64,000 nucleotides of DNA, from positions 62,001 through 126,000 of the forward strand of contig NZ_CP003984.1 of assembly GCF_000738435.1 (NCBI RefSeq). The letters are read 5' to 3'. How positions within the stretch are numbered: position 1 is the first letter of the stretch; every line of letters starts with the position of its first letter. This DNA comes from Planktomarina temperata RCA23 (lineage in GTDB: Bacteria; Pseudomonadota; Alphaproteobacteria; Rhodobacterales; Rhodobacteraceae). Shown here one piece after another: positions 39,736 to 47,752 of this stretch. The notes under the pieces are model-generated. The model was not told where the DNA came from. It did no database searches and saw only the letters and a program-made list of their open reading frames with translations. The translations under genes and the position numbers were made by a program.

Positions 39736-40506
39736 TTAGGGGCGTTCCAAAGCATGTGAAAAACGCAGTTTGGCGACCTCTTCATTTTTGTTGGCGCGCT
39801 CTTGTTCTTGCAAAACGCCACCTACGAAATCCAAGTGGAGATGCACCGCATGCCGTGCTGCCTCTGGGTTGCGCGCTTGGATCGCATCATTGATTGCGCC
39901 ATGCTGTTGTAGAAGTTGCGATCTGCCACTTTTTTGCCGAAATGTTGCCTTGCGGTTGTAAAACACCCCGGTCTGTAGGAGCTCATACATCGAGCGCATC
40001 ATATGCAGCATCACCACATTATGCCCCGCTTCGCAGATCGACATGTGAAACTGCGCATCCAATCGCGCCTCCTCTTCGGTAGAGCGCTTGGACTGTGCCG
40101 CTTCCATTTTCTTATAAATGGCGTCGATGACCTTGAGGTCCGTATCAGATCCGATGCGGGCGGCACGTTCTGCGGCCAGGCCCTCCAAATCCTTGCGAAA
40201 GGCCAGATAGTCGTAAACCGCTTCATCATGGGTTGAAAACAACCGCATGAGGGCGGGGGAGAAGGCCGATCCCAAAACCTCTGCTACAAAAATCCCGGCA
40301 CCTGCGCGCGCGGTGAGAAGCCCCGCCTGCTGCAACTCACTCAGTGCTTCCCGAAGCGAGGGTCGCGACACCCCAAGCTTTTCGGCAAGTTCCCGCTCTG
40401 AGGGCAGGCGCTCGCCTGGACGCAAAATACCACGCAGGATCAGCTGCTCTACCTGCCGGACAACAGATTTGGACAATTTTTCTGAATCAATTCTTTGAAA
40501 CGGCAT
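39736..40506 (-). CDS. GntR-family regulator, FadR/FCD type
   Basis: A 256-residue regulator. Residues about 8-70 are the GntR winged helix (SVVRQVEQLILRGILRPGER, PSERELAEKLGVSRPSLREA). The C-terminal all-helical FCD ligand domain follows, with DAQFHMSICEAGHN supplying metal-binding Asp and His residues. Relatives (PdhR, LldR, GlcC) respond to pyruvate, lactate, glycolate or similar acids. ATG 40506 is chosen because GGGGGGA precedes it. A TGGTCA-N7-TGACCA palindrome lies 18 bases upstream, suggesting autoregulation. No target operon adjoins it. Confidence 0.9.
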   Translation of the reverse strand: MPFQRIDSEKLSKSVVRQVEQLILRGILRPGERLPSERELAEKLGVSRPSLREALSELQQAGLLTARAGAGIFVAEVLGSAFSPALMRLFSTHDEAVYDYLAFRKDLEGLAAERAARIGSDTDLKVIDAIYKKMEAAQSKRSTEEEARLDAQFHMSICEAGHNVVMLHMMRSMYELLQTGVFYNRKATFRQKSGRSQLLQQHGAINDAIQARNPEAARHAVHLHLDFVGGVLQEQERANKNEEVAKLRFSHALERP

Positions 40507-40523
40507 GAATCCCCCCAGTAGAT

Positions 40524-40542
40524 TGGTCAAATTATATGACCA
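40524..40542 (-). promoter_or_regulatory. Operator-like palindrome ahead of the GntR gene
   Basis: TGGTCA-AATTATA-TGACCA is a perfect 6-bp inverted repeat carrying the TGGT/ACCA half-sites usual for FadR-type GntR regulators. It lies between the ribosome site and the presumed promoter of the gene at 39736-40506. Confidence 0.7.
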
Positions 40543-40622
40543 GTCTATGAGAAGGCAACCGTCACTGAGAAGCAGCGTTGCGTCACTTCAACCGACAGGC
40601 GCACATACGGCCTAAGGCCTGG

Positions 40623-41282
40623 CTATGCGTTTGGTCGGATCACAATTTCGACCCTGCGGTTCTGTGCGCGCCCAGTGGCGGAAAGATTACTGGCCACCGG
40701 TTCATTCTCGCCGCGGCCCACCGCGTATAAGCGTGCTGGTGGCACACCATTGTTCACCAAGATGTCCGCCACGGCATTTGCGCGCCGTTGCGACAGAATC
40801 CTATTGTAATTGGCGGTTCCGGTGTTGTCCGTATGGCCTTCAATGGAGATGGTGGAGTTTGGGTAGGCCTGTAAGTTTCCGGCCACAACGCCCAGGTCGC
40901 GGCGCAAATCACTGCGCACAGCGGCACTATCCAAGGCAAACAGAATGTCCTGTGGCATCGTGACGATCAGCTCGGACCCAGTGTTCGTGATATTCACTTG
41001 ATTATTGTTCAGATCACGGCGCAAATCTGCGGCCTGTTCATCCAAAGTTTGACCAATTGCATTGCCGGCCGCCGCGCCCACAATAGCGCCAATAATCGCC
41101 CCCTTTTTCCGGTCACCTTTGCGCGACATTTCCATTCCAGCAATGGCGCCAATGAGCCCGCCCATGATCGTACCTGCGGTGGTGTTGTCACCTGGCTTGC
41201 TATTGGCCGCGCTCTCTGGCGTGACGCAGCCCGAAAGAATCAACAATGCGGATCCTGCGAGTGCAGAAGATAACAATTTCAT
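40623..41282 (-). CDS. OmpA-family outer-membrane lipoprotein
   Basis: A 219-residue lipoprotein. The signal peptide ends in the lipobox ILSGC (Cys19). A glycine-zipper segment follows (IMGGLIGAIAGMEMSRKGDR, GAIIGAIVGAAAGNAIGQTL), then an OmpA C-terminal peptidoglycan-binding domain (residues about 110-217: DILFALDSAAVRSDLRRDL, EGHTDNTGTANYN, LSQRRANAVADIL, NRRVEIVI). It anchors the outer membrane to peptidoglycan, as in YiaD/Pal-like proteins. It is alone on its strand, 116 bp upstream of the GntR gene. Confidence 0.9.
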   Translation of the reverse strand: MKLLSSALAGSALLILSGCVTPESAANSKPGDNTTAGTIMGGLIGAIAGMEMSRKGDRKKGAIIGAIVGAAAGNAIGQTLDEQAADLRRDLNNNQVNITNTGSELIVTMPQDILFALDSAAVRSDLRRDLGVVAGNLQAYPNSTISIEGHTDNTGTANYNRILSQRRANAVADILVNNGVPPARLYAVGRGENEPVASNLSATGRAQNRRVEIVIRPNA

Positions 41283-41460
41283 GGTGAGCTCCTTTAATCA
41301 GGCCAATTTCTTGTAGCGCTTTGTTATGCAGGGATTCCCAGCTTTCCGCAATTCACGTATTTTGCCGGCGGCAAGGCTTCGCTCATACTTGTCTGGTTAT
41401 TCGCAAGAACACGCCAGAATTTTGGTTTAGTTTTGTGTGAATTTTTCTTATAGAGCTGTC

Positions 41461-42105
41461 ATGGCGAAACAACTTCCTTACCCGGTCATGCGCGAAATCT
41501 TTTCGCGGTTTGAAAACAGCGAACCTGAACCAAAGGGGGAGCTTAATCATGTGAATGCCTACACGCTCGTGGTGGCCGTGGCGCTTTCGGCGCAGGCGAC
41601 CGATAAGGGCGTCAACAAGGCCACAGAGGCCCTGTTCAAATCAGTAGATACGCCGCAAAAAATGCTGGATCTGGGCGAGGACGGGTTGATCGCCCATATC
41701 AAGACCATCGGCCTTTACAAAACCAAAGCCCGCAATGTGATGAAGATGGCGCAGATTTTGGTGGAAGAATTTGGCGGCGAGGTGCCCAATTCGCGGGCTG
41801 CCTTGCAAAGCCTACCGGGTGTTGGACGCAAAACTGCAAATGTCGTGTTGAATATGTGGTGGCAGCAGCCGGCACAGGCGGTCGACACGCATATTTTCCG
41901 GGTGGGAAACCGCGCAGGCATTGCGCCGGGCAAAACGGTTGATCAGGTCGAACGGGCAATTGAAGATAATGTACCTGCGGATTTTCAGTTGCACGCACAT
42001 CATTGGCTGATATTGCATGGGAGATATATTTGTGTTGCGCGAAAACCCAAGTGCCGCGCCTGCATTATCAGTGATTTATGCCAATTTGAGGAGAAAACCC
42101 AGTGA
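41461..42105 (+). CDS. nth: Endonuclease III
   Basis: A 214-residue DNA glycosylase/AP-lyase for oxidised pyrimidines. The helix-hairpin-helix has the catalytic Lys124 (LPGVGRKTANVV), the catalytic Asp is in VDTHIFRV (Asp142), and the [4Fe-4S] cluster ligands are in CVARKPKCRACIISDLC. All match E. coli Nth. ATG 41461 gives a standard length; an in-frame GTG at 41437 would add eight residues. The stop overlaps the next gene's GTG by four bases. Confidence 0.96.
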   Translation: MAKQLPYPVMREIFSRFENSEPEPKGELNHVNAYTLVVAVALSAQATDKGVNKATEALFKSVDTPQKMLDLGEDGLIAHIKTIGLYKTKARNVMKMAQILVEEFGGEVPNSRAALQSLPGVGRKTANVVLNMWWQQPAQAVDTHIFRVGNRAGIAPGKTVDQVERAIEDNVPADFQLHAHHWLILHGRYICVARKPKCRACIISDLCQFEEKTQ

Positions 42106-43094
42106 GCAAAGCCTATCAGGTGGTTGGTATCGGAAATGCTGTGTCGGACGTTATTGCGACCAGCAGCGACGATTTTTTGGCTGAGCATGGGGTTGAAAAG
42201 GGTATCATGCAGCTGGTGGACCAGCCGCGCGCCGAAGCGCTCTTTGCAGCGATGGGCAGCCGAACAGAAACGCCAGGTGGGTCTGTGGCCAATACGATTG
42301 CCGGGTTGGGATCTTTGGGTCTTCGTACGGCGTTTATTGGCCGGGTTGCGGATGATGATTTGGGTCATTCCTACGCATTGGCAATGCAAACAGAAGGTAC
42401 GGATTTTCCGAACCCGCCGGTGCGTAATGCGGAGCTTCCAACGTCACGTTCAATGATCTTCGTGTCGCCCGATGGTGAGCGTTCGATGAACACCTATCTT
42501 GGAATTTCCTCGGATGTGGGACCGGAAGACGTATCCGATGCGGTGATCACGGACTGTGAAATTCTGTTCCTTGAGGGGTATCTCTTTGACAAGGCCCCTG
42601 GCAAGGAAGCGTTTCGCAAGGCCGCATCACTGGCGCGGCAATCGGGTGCGCGGGCTGGAATTTCTTTGTCGGATCCATTTTGCGTGGATCGCCATCGCGA
42701 TGATTTTCGTAAGTTGGTAGCTGGCCCGTTGGATTTTTTCCTCTGCAATGAAGAAGAGCTAAAGTCGCTGTATCAAACTGATGACTTGGCAGAAGCGCTC
42801 AAAATGGGGGCCGCTGATTGTGAGTTGGTGGTGTGCACGCGCTCGGCGCAGGGCGTGTCGATATGCCAAGCAGATAAGCGCTGGGACTTTCCGGTTGTCC
42901 CGGTTGTCCCGGTGGATGCCACAGGCGCAGGCGATCAATTTGCCGCTGGCTTCCTATATGGGGTGGTGCAAGGGTTTGATCTGGAGACCTGCGGCAAGAT
43001 CGGTGGTATTGCCGCCGGAGAGGTGATCGGTCACATCGGTCCGCGCCCAGCCACTTCCATCGCTGAGATGCTCAAAAAGCAGGGTATTGTTTAA
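42102..43094 (+). CDS. PfkB-family sugar/adenosine kinase
   Basis: A 330-residue ribokinase-fold enzyme. The N-terminal GIGNAVSDVI, the substrate-binding GGSVANTIAGLGSLG, and the second PfkB signature with catalytic Asp in VPVDATGAGDQFAAGFLYG are all present. Alphaproteobacterial enzymes of this subgroup are annotated adenosine kinase or sugar kinase; the substrate cannot be fixed here. It begins at GTG 42102 inside the nth stop, so the two are co-translated. Confidence 0.88.
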   Translation: MSKAYQVVGIGNAVSDVIATSSDDFLAEHGVEKGIMQLVDQPRAEALFAAMGSRTETPGGSVANTIAGLGSLGLRTAFIGRVADDDLGHSYALAMQTEGTDFPNPPVRNAELPTSRSMIFVSPDGERSMNTYLGISSDVGPEDVSDAVITDCEILFLEGYLFDKAPGKEAFRKAASLARQSGARAGISLSDPFCVDRHRDDFRKLVAGPLDFFLCNEEELKSLYQTDDLAEALKMGAADCELVVCTRSAQGVSICQADKRWDFPVVPVVPVDATGAGDQFAAGFLYGVVQGFDLETCGKIGGIAAGEVIGHIGPRPATSIAEMLKKQGIV

Positions 43095-43103
43095 AAGCCG
43101 CCT

Positions 43104-43925
43104 TTAGGTTCCGCCCAATTTTGCGTGAATCTCATCAAGATCAATCTCGCCAATGGGCATTTTATTGGCGGGATCTTCAAAACTATATTTGAACAGATCA
43201 AAGTCACGTTTGAACATCTCATAAACCAAATGCATCGACAGATCGTCGAAATAATCCTCCACGGGATGCGCGCGTTTGGGGCCGTGCCCTTCGCTTTCGT
43301 TGAACTTTGGAATGGTCTTTAAATCGACCTTATTGGGTGTTTCAATGGCGTCTAAGACCTTTTGCATCCCGTCATTGAATTTTTCGGTCCAAAAAATGTG
43401 ATCATAGGTTCCACCATTGGCCACAAAAGTTGAGACATGGCCCGAGGTCGCCGACCAATGAATATCAGGATCCATCGGTTTGCGCCATCTTATGGTGTCT
43501 CTGGCAAAAAGTAGAAATCGCCGAAAACTCTTGATCTGATCAAATTGAAAGTCATCGTCCGGATTGCCCACTTCGATTCCATATTTTTGGATCAAAAGTG
43601 GGACAAGATTGCCACGATAGTAGTTTCCATTGCGCTGAATGCCGCAAATTTTGTCAAAGAATGAGCTTAATATCCGCGTATAAGGATTGCGGACACAGGT
43701 GAATGCATAACTGCGATGCTCTACCACATTCTGCGTGATTTTTGGTTTCGAGTCTTCCTGAGACCACTTTTGCAATCCACCTTTACAGTCGTGAATATCG
43801 CCGTCAAAAAATTCGCCGTGGTCCGAGTAAAACATGATCTGCCCAATGGTTGAACAGGCACATTTCGGCACGACCCGATATACAACACTTTCGGACTCAG
43901 TCATCCAAGTTCCAGGAAAACCCAT
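43104..43925 (-). CDS. Sulfotransferase family protein
   Basis: A 273-residue protein with the PAPS-binding elements of the Golgi-type sulfotransferase-2 family: YRVVPKCACSTIGQIMF as the 5'-phosphosulfate loop and SYAFTCVRNPYTRILSSFFD as the 3'-phosphate site (Arg and Ser). Such enzymes sulfate polysaccharides or other surface molecules in the cytoplasm before export. It is divergent from the GT14 gene 114 bp away, and both may act on cell-surface glycans; this link is inference. Confidence 0.8.
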   Translation of the reverse strand: MGFPGTWMTESESVVYRVVPKCACSTIGQIMFYSDHGEFFDGDIHDCKGGLQKWSQEDSKPKITQNVVEHRSYAFTCVRNPYTRILSSFFDKICGIQRNGNYYRGNLVPLLIQKYGIEVGNPDDDFQFDQIKSFRRFLLFARDTIRWRKPMDPDIHWSATSGHVSTFVANGGTYDHIFWTEKFNDGMQKVLDAIETPNKVDLKTIPKFNESEGHGPKRAHPVEDYFDDLSMHLVYEMFKRDFDLFKYSFEDPANKMPIGEIDLDEIHAKLGGT

Positions 43926-44039
43926 ATAAATTACTTTCTTTCAAACCTATTGGCACTGTACCAACGAAAACTAAATCAATATAATGTAAATTTATTATGA
44001 CCGAAATATTTATTCAGCAATAGAGACATCAGTAACTTT

Positions 44040-44831
44040 ATGGTGAGAGTCGCATTTATATTGTTATGTCACAAGGACAGCCGCTCCATTATTGAGCAAG
44101 CGCGGCGCCTTGCGATGGCCGGAGATTACGTTTCCATTCATTTTGACGCCGGTGGACGGAGTTCTGAGTTTCGGGCTATTCGCGAGGCCCTTGCGGACAA
44201 TCCCAACATTTGTTTTGCAAAGAAACGCGTAAAATGCGGTTGGGGTGCGTGGTCTTTGGTACAAGCCAGCTTAAATGCGCTGCAAGCTGCGGTCGATACC
44301 TTTGCAGATGCGACACATTTTTACATGATCTCAGGTGACTGCCACACCATCAAGACCGCAGAATATGCACATCAGTTTTTGGACCAACATGATCGTGATT
44401 ACATTGAAAGTTTTGATTTTTTTGAGAGTGATTGGATCAAAACGGGTATGAAAGAGGCGCGGTTAATTTATCGCCATTTTTTCAACGAACGGCGCCAGCC
44501 ATTTCTGTTTTACAACAGTTTCAAGCTGCAAAGATATTTTGGCTTGACCCGGAAAATACCGGCTGATCTGCAGGTGATGATTGGTTCGCAATGGTGGTGT
44601 TTGCGCCGACAGACCATTGAAAAAATATTGGACTTTGTCAAAAAGCGTCGAGATGTGCTGCGGTTCTTCTCGACCACTTGGATCCCGGATGAGACGTTTT
44701 TCCAAACATTGGTCCGGCACTTGGTGCCAGCGCATGAAATTCAAACCCGTCCACTCACATTTTTGATGTTCACAGATTATGGAATGCCGGCGACATTTTA
44801 TAATGATCACTACGACCTATTGTTGAGCTAG
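44040..44831 (+). CDS. GT14-type beta-1,6-N-acetylglucosaminyltransferase part (ends at in-frame TAG)
   Basis: A 263-residue domain of the core-2/I-branching glycosyltransferase family (GT14): VAFILLCHKDSRSIIEQARR, VSIHFDAGG, KRVKCGWGAWSLVQASLNAL, YMISGDCHTIK, IGSQWWCLRR and a metal/acid-base WIPDETFFQTLV. It stops at TAG 44829-44831; in the same frame the next codons read DYLFARKISPEALDLKERL, which is the start of the next entry. In Rhodobacterales these two parts usually form one protein (DUF5928 type). It is therefore either a split gene or a gene broken by one nonsense change. Confidence 0.8.
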   Translation: MVRVAFILLCHKDSRSIIEQARRLAMAGDYVSIHFDAGGRSSEFRAIREALADNPNICFAKKRVKCGWGAWSLVQASLNALQAAVDTFADATHFYMISGDCHTIKTAEYAHQFLDQHDRDYIESFDFFESDWIKTGMKEARLIYRHFFNERRQPFLFYNSFKLQRYFGLTRKIPADLQVMIGSQWWCLRRQTIEKILDFVKKRRDVLRFFSTTWIPDETFFQTLVRHLVPAHEIQTRPLTFLMFTDYGMPATFYNDHYDLLLS

Positions 44832-44837
44832 GATTAC

Positions 44838-45617
44838 TTGTTTGCCCGCAAAATAAGCCCCGAGGCCCTTGACCTCAAAGAGCGTTTGGCACGCCTCTAT
44901 GCGGAAACAGGCCGTGAGTTTCACATTTCAAAAGAGGGCCCGAAACTATTTGCCTTTTTGACCGGCAAGGGCCGTGAGGGGCTACGGTTTGGGCGGCGGG
45001 TTTGGGAAGAGCAAGCCAATATTGGTCGAACCCGGGAGCTGCGGGTGGTGGTGTGTAAAAAATGGCATGTCGCGAAGCGCCTGCTCGAGCGGATTGGTGA
45101 AGAGGTGGATGTTGCCTCGTCCCAATTTCTTTTTCACGAGCATGACGCAGGCCTGCCTGATTTGGGCGGAACCGAAAGCCGTTTGCCAAAGCGCCGCCGG
45201 CACGTCAGATCATTTTTACATATGGTCTTCGATCAAAAGCAGACCGATCGTTTGCTGATCTGTGTCGATAGCGCGAGTATGGACTTGATCCAGGACCTAT
45301 ACAAAGATAGCGCCAAAATCAAAACACTGGTGATGATGTGCCAGTTTAATGACGCTTATTTAGTTGGTCATGCGCAACGTATCGGTCTTATGGCGAAAGA
45401 TTCGCCACCGGAAGTTATTGAGCGCCTTCTGCCAACCCTGCGCCAAGATGTGTGGCATGAGCACCATCAATTAATAGATGCGCAATTCCCGCAAAGTTAT
45501 CAGATCTACGAAGAGGCGGGGCTTGAGGAAAATGCCGTGCCATTGGCCGAATTTTTGGGTATCTCTACGGAAAAGGCTCGTGCCATACTGGCATCGGACC
45601 AGTTGTTTTCGGATTAG
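44838..45617 (+). CDS. DUF5928-like part, in frame with the GT14 gene
   Basis: A 259-residue protein from TTG 44838 (AGGA just ahead), or the C-terminal half of a 525-residue GT14 fusion cut by the TAG at 44829. It has LRVVVCKKWHVAKRLLERIG and PKRRRHVRSFLHMVFDQKQT, with an alpha/beta character, and no membrane segments. The function of this domain is unknown; its fusion to a glycosyltransferase suggests a role in building or modifying a surface glycan. The frame is well kept after the stop, so the lesion is recent, or the half is still made by re-initiation. Confidence 0.7.
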   Translation: MFARKISPEALDLKERLARLYAETGREFHISKEGPKLFAFLTGKGREGLRFGRRVWEEQANIGRTRELRVVVCKKWHVAKRLLERIGEEVDVASSQFLFHEHDAGLPDLGGTESRLPKRRRHVRSFLHMVFDQKQTDRLLICVDSASMDLIQDLYKDSAKIKTLVMMCQFNDAYLVGHAQRIGLMAKDSPPEVIERLLPTLRQDVWHEHHQLIDAQFPQSYQIYEEAGLEENAVPLAEFLGISTEKARAILASDQLFSD

Positions 45618-45627
45618 GAGCCTGTCG

Positions 45628-46008
45628 ATGGCATATGAGTATGATGATCAAAATATCTTCGCTAAGATTCTACGCGGGGAAATTCCCAACACCACCGTAT
45701 TAGAGACCGAACACAGCCTCGCGTTTCGCGATATTCAGGCCCAAGCGCCCGAACATATTTTGGTGATCCCCAAAGGTCCTTATGTGTGTTTTGATCATTT
45801 TGCCAATTCAGCCACTGCGGAAGAGATTGTTGATTTCACCCGTGCGGTGGGTCAGGTTGCGACGGCCTTGAAGGTTGATCCCGGAACCGGAGGTGACGGC
45901 TATCGCCTTTTGGCCAATTCAGGTCGCCATGGGGTGCAGGAGGTGCCACATTTGCATGTGCATCTCGTTGCGGGCCGGCCGCTTGGGCGGATGTTGCGCG
46001 AAGCCTAG
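45628..46008 (+). CDS. HIT-family nucleotide hydrolase/transferase
   Basis: A 126-residue histidine-triad protein. The active-site motif HLHVHLVAGRPLG is near residue 110, and the N-terminal NIFAKILRGEIPN and FRDIQAQAPEHILVIPK are hallmarks of the HinT subgroup. HinT-type enzymes hydrolyse AMP-lysine and similar phosphoramidates. ATTAGGAG ahead of ATG 45628 is a strong ribosome site, ten bases after the DUF5928-like frame, so it may share its transcript. Confidence 0.93.
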   Translation: MAYEYDDQNIFAKILRGEIPNTTVLETEHSLAFRDIQAQAPEHILVIPKGPYVCFDHFANSATAEEIVDFTRAVGQVATALKVDPGTGGDGYRLLANSGRHGVQEVPHLHVHLVAGRPLGRMLREA

Positions 46009-46023
46009 GGAGAGGATACCTGC

Positions 46024-46944
46024 CTATTTGGTGATGTCCAAAAAGACGTCTTGAAGATCAGGCTGTTCGGTTTGGATGTCCAAAATCTTGACACCTGCGA
46101 GGCGCAGCGCGTCTAAAATTTCACCAGGAGAGATAGCGCTGCGGCTATAGGTGAAGGCCAAGGTGCCATCGGCTCGCTGGCTTTGTGTCACCCCGGCCGG
46201 CAGGCTTATCTCTGCCGCGCTCTCGGTCTCAACAACCAAGGTTTTTGTGTCAAGTTTGGACAATAGGTTCGCTGTCGTGTCCAAAGCGCGCAGCGCGCCC
46301 TCGTGAATAATGGCGATTTGATCGCACATTTCTTGCGCTTCTTCGAGGTAATGGGTGGTGAGAATCACAGTCATGCCGTCGGCATTGAGTTGTCGTACAT
46401 TGTCCCAAAGCATTTGGCGCAGACCGATATCCACCCCCGCTGTGGGCTCATCAAGCACTAAGATCTGCGGACTATGCACGAGCGCTTTGCCCAAAAGCAA
46501 TCGCCGGCGCATCCCGCCTGAAAGACTGCGTGCATAGGCATTGGCTTTGTCTTCCAATCCGATCAACCGCAGAATTTCATCGGTTTTACGCAGCGCTTTC
46601 GGTACGCCATATAGGCCGGCCTGCATATCAAGCGAGGCTCCCGGTGTGAAAAACGGATCAAGGTTCAATTCCTGGGGCATCACCCCAATTGCGGCGCGCG
46701 ATTGCCGCGGGTTTTCATCTTGATCAAAGCCCCAGATATTGACTGAGCCTGCAGATTTTTTCACCAAGCCGGCGAGAATATTGATCAGGGTCGATTTGCC
46801 CGCACCATTGGGCCCCAAGAGCCCGAAGATGGAGCCCCTCGGAATATCCAGATCAATGCCGGACAGAGCCGTTTTAGCCTCAGTTTTCTTGGTCGCGGCA
46901 TAGGTTTTCTTCAAACCACGCAGCTCAATCGCATTTTGTGACAT
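46024..46944 (-). CDS. ABC transporter ATP-binding protein (ABC-2 export type)
   Basis: A 306-residue ATPase: Walker A GPNGAGKST near residue 44, Q-loop PQELNL, signature LSGGMRRRLLLGKAL, Walker B ILVLDEPTAG and the switch His in ILTTHYLEEAQ. The long C-terminal tail (about 225-306) is typical of ATPases that work with ABC-2 permeases (YadG/CcmA-like). No permease gene adjoins it in the window, so its partner must be elsewhere or beyond a different operon. Substrate unknown. It is convergent with the HIT gene. Confidence 0.9.
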   Translation of the reverse strand: MSQNAIELRGLKKTYAATKKTEAKTALSGIDLDIPRGSIFGLLGPNGAGKSTLINILAGLVKKSAGSVNIWGFDQDENPRQSRAAIGVMPQELNLDPFFTPGASLDMQAGLYGVPKALRKTDEILRLIGLEDKANAYARSLSGGMRRRLLLGKALVHSPQILVLDEPTAGVDIGLRQMLWDNVRQLNADGMTVILTTHYLEEAQEMCDQIAIIHEGALRALDTTANLLSKLDTKTLVVETESAAEISLPAGVTQSQRADGTLAFTYSRSAISPGEILDALRLAGVKILDIQTEQPDLQDVFLDITK

Positions 46945-47042
46945 AGTCGGCCTTTCAAAGTGCTTGTGGGTTGCGCGTGTTTTGGTATCTTAGCCAGCGA
47001 CATATGCGCAGCAAGGCCCAACAGCAACCAGAAGGCAAAAAA

Positions 47043-47222
47043 ATGACAACTCAAGCACCTGAGACAAAAATTGTAGAGGCCTATCGCGTGGCCTGTGATG
47101 GTGGTGAAGGCGCTTTGGGGCACCCACGCGTTTGGTTGCAAATACCCAATGAGCACGGCTGGGTTGAATGCCCCTATTGTGACGCAAAAATGGTGCATAA
47201 AGACTTTGAGGGACAGGTGTAA
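47043..47222 (+). CDS. Zinc-finger protein of the CHCC (NDUFS6-like) type
   Basis: A 59-residue protein with the zf-CHCC pattern: [20 protein letters not shown] and [11 protein letters not shown], giving Cys, His, Cys, Cys ligands. In mitochondria the homologue is the complex I subunit NDUFS6; in alphaproteobacteria this small protein is also linked to complex I. It starts at ATG 47043 and is divergent from the ABC ATPase gene. Confidence 0.85.
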   Translation: MTTQAPETKIVEAYRVACDGGEGALGHPRVWLQIPNEHGWVECPYCDAKMVHKDFEGQV

Positions 47223-47232
47223 GTAAACTGTC

Positions 47233-47710
47233 CTAACTGAGCGGAATTTCGACCTCACCGCACATAAGCTTATTGTCCACCTGACCGCTCTGTCCATCAA
47301 GGAAATCTTGGATGTAATGGCCGGACCAGGCTCTTATGCTCACGCCGTGGTTGGTGAAGCCGAATCCTTTGACCGTGCCGCTCACACCGTCACGATATTG
47401 GAAAATGACCTTGCCCCAATGGCCATTGTCGCATTCGAAATTGGCCTCACATGTTCCGATAAAATTGCGAGAGACCCAAGTGCCCGTGCAGATCGCGCCA
47501 AAATTGGTCACCCCGGCTAAGGTCCCTTCATCCCAACCCAAAGCCCGGCCTGCAAAATACTCGCCGCTATTGCCAAAACAAGCCAGGAGCGGCGAGCAAC
47601 TGTCGCGGCTATCGGGGATATCTATGCAATTTTCGTCAGGAATCCGGCGTAGCTGCGGTTGCAAATGTGTGAATCAAGGCCAGCAGCACTGGCAGGTATA
47701 AATTTTTCAT
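47233..47710 (-). pseudogene. Exported Cys-rich protein with a frameshift after the signal peptide
   Basis: ATG 47710 opens a clear signal peptide (MKNLYLPVLLALIHTFATAA), but this frame stops at TGA after 24 codons (near 47636). The mature part lies in another frame, from about 47655 to the stop at 47233: ENCIDIPDSRDSCSPLLACF, RALGWDEGTLAGVTNFGAIC and GTWVSRNFIGTCEANFECDN, with many paired cysteines. The frame alone would start at TTG 47664 without a signal. One inserted or deleted base explains both halves. The family looks like an uncharacterised exported protein of Rhodobacterales. Confidence 0.7.
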
Positions 47711-47752
47711 GCCACAAACAATCTCAATCAATGACCCAAGGATAGCATCATC

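Noticed and set aside
39736-40506. The GntR regulator as GlcC of glcDEF
   Set aside because: It lies 20 kb away with a different palindrome at its own promoter; the family fits several acid-responsive regulators, so no symbol is given.
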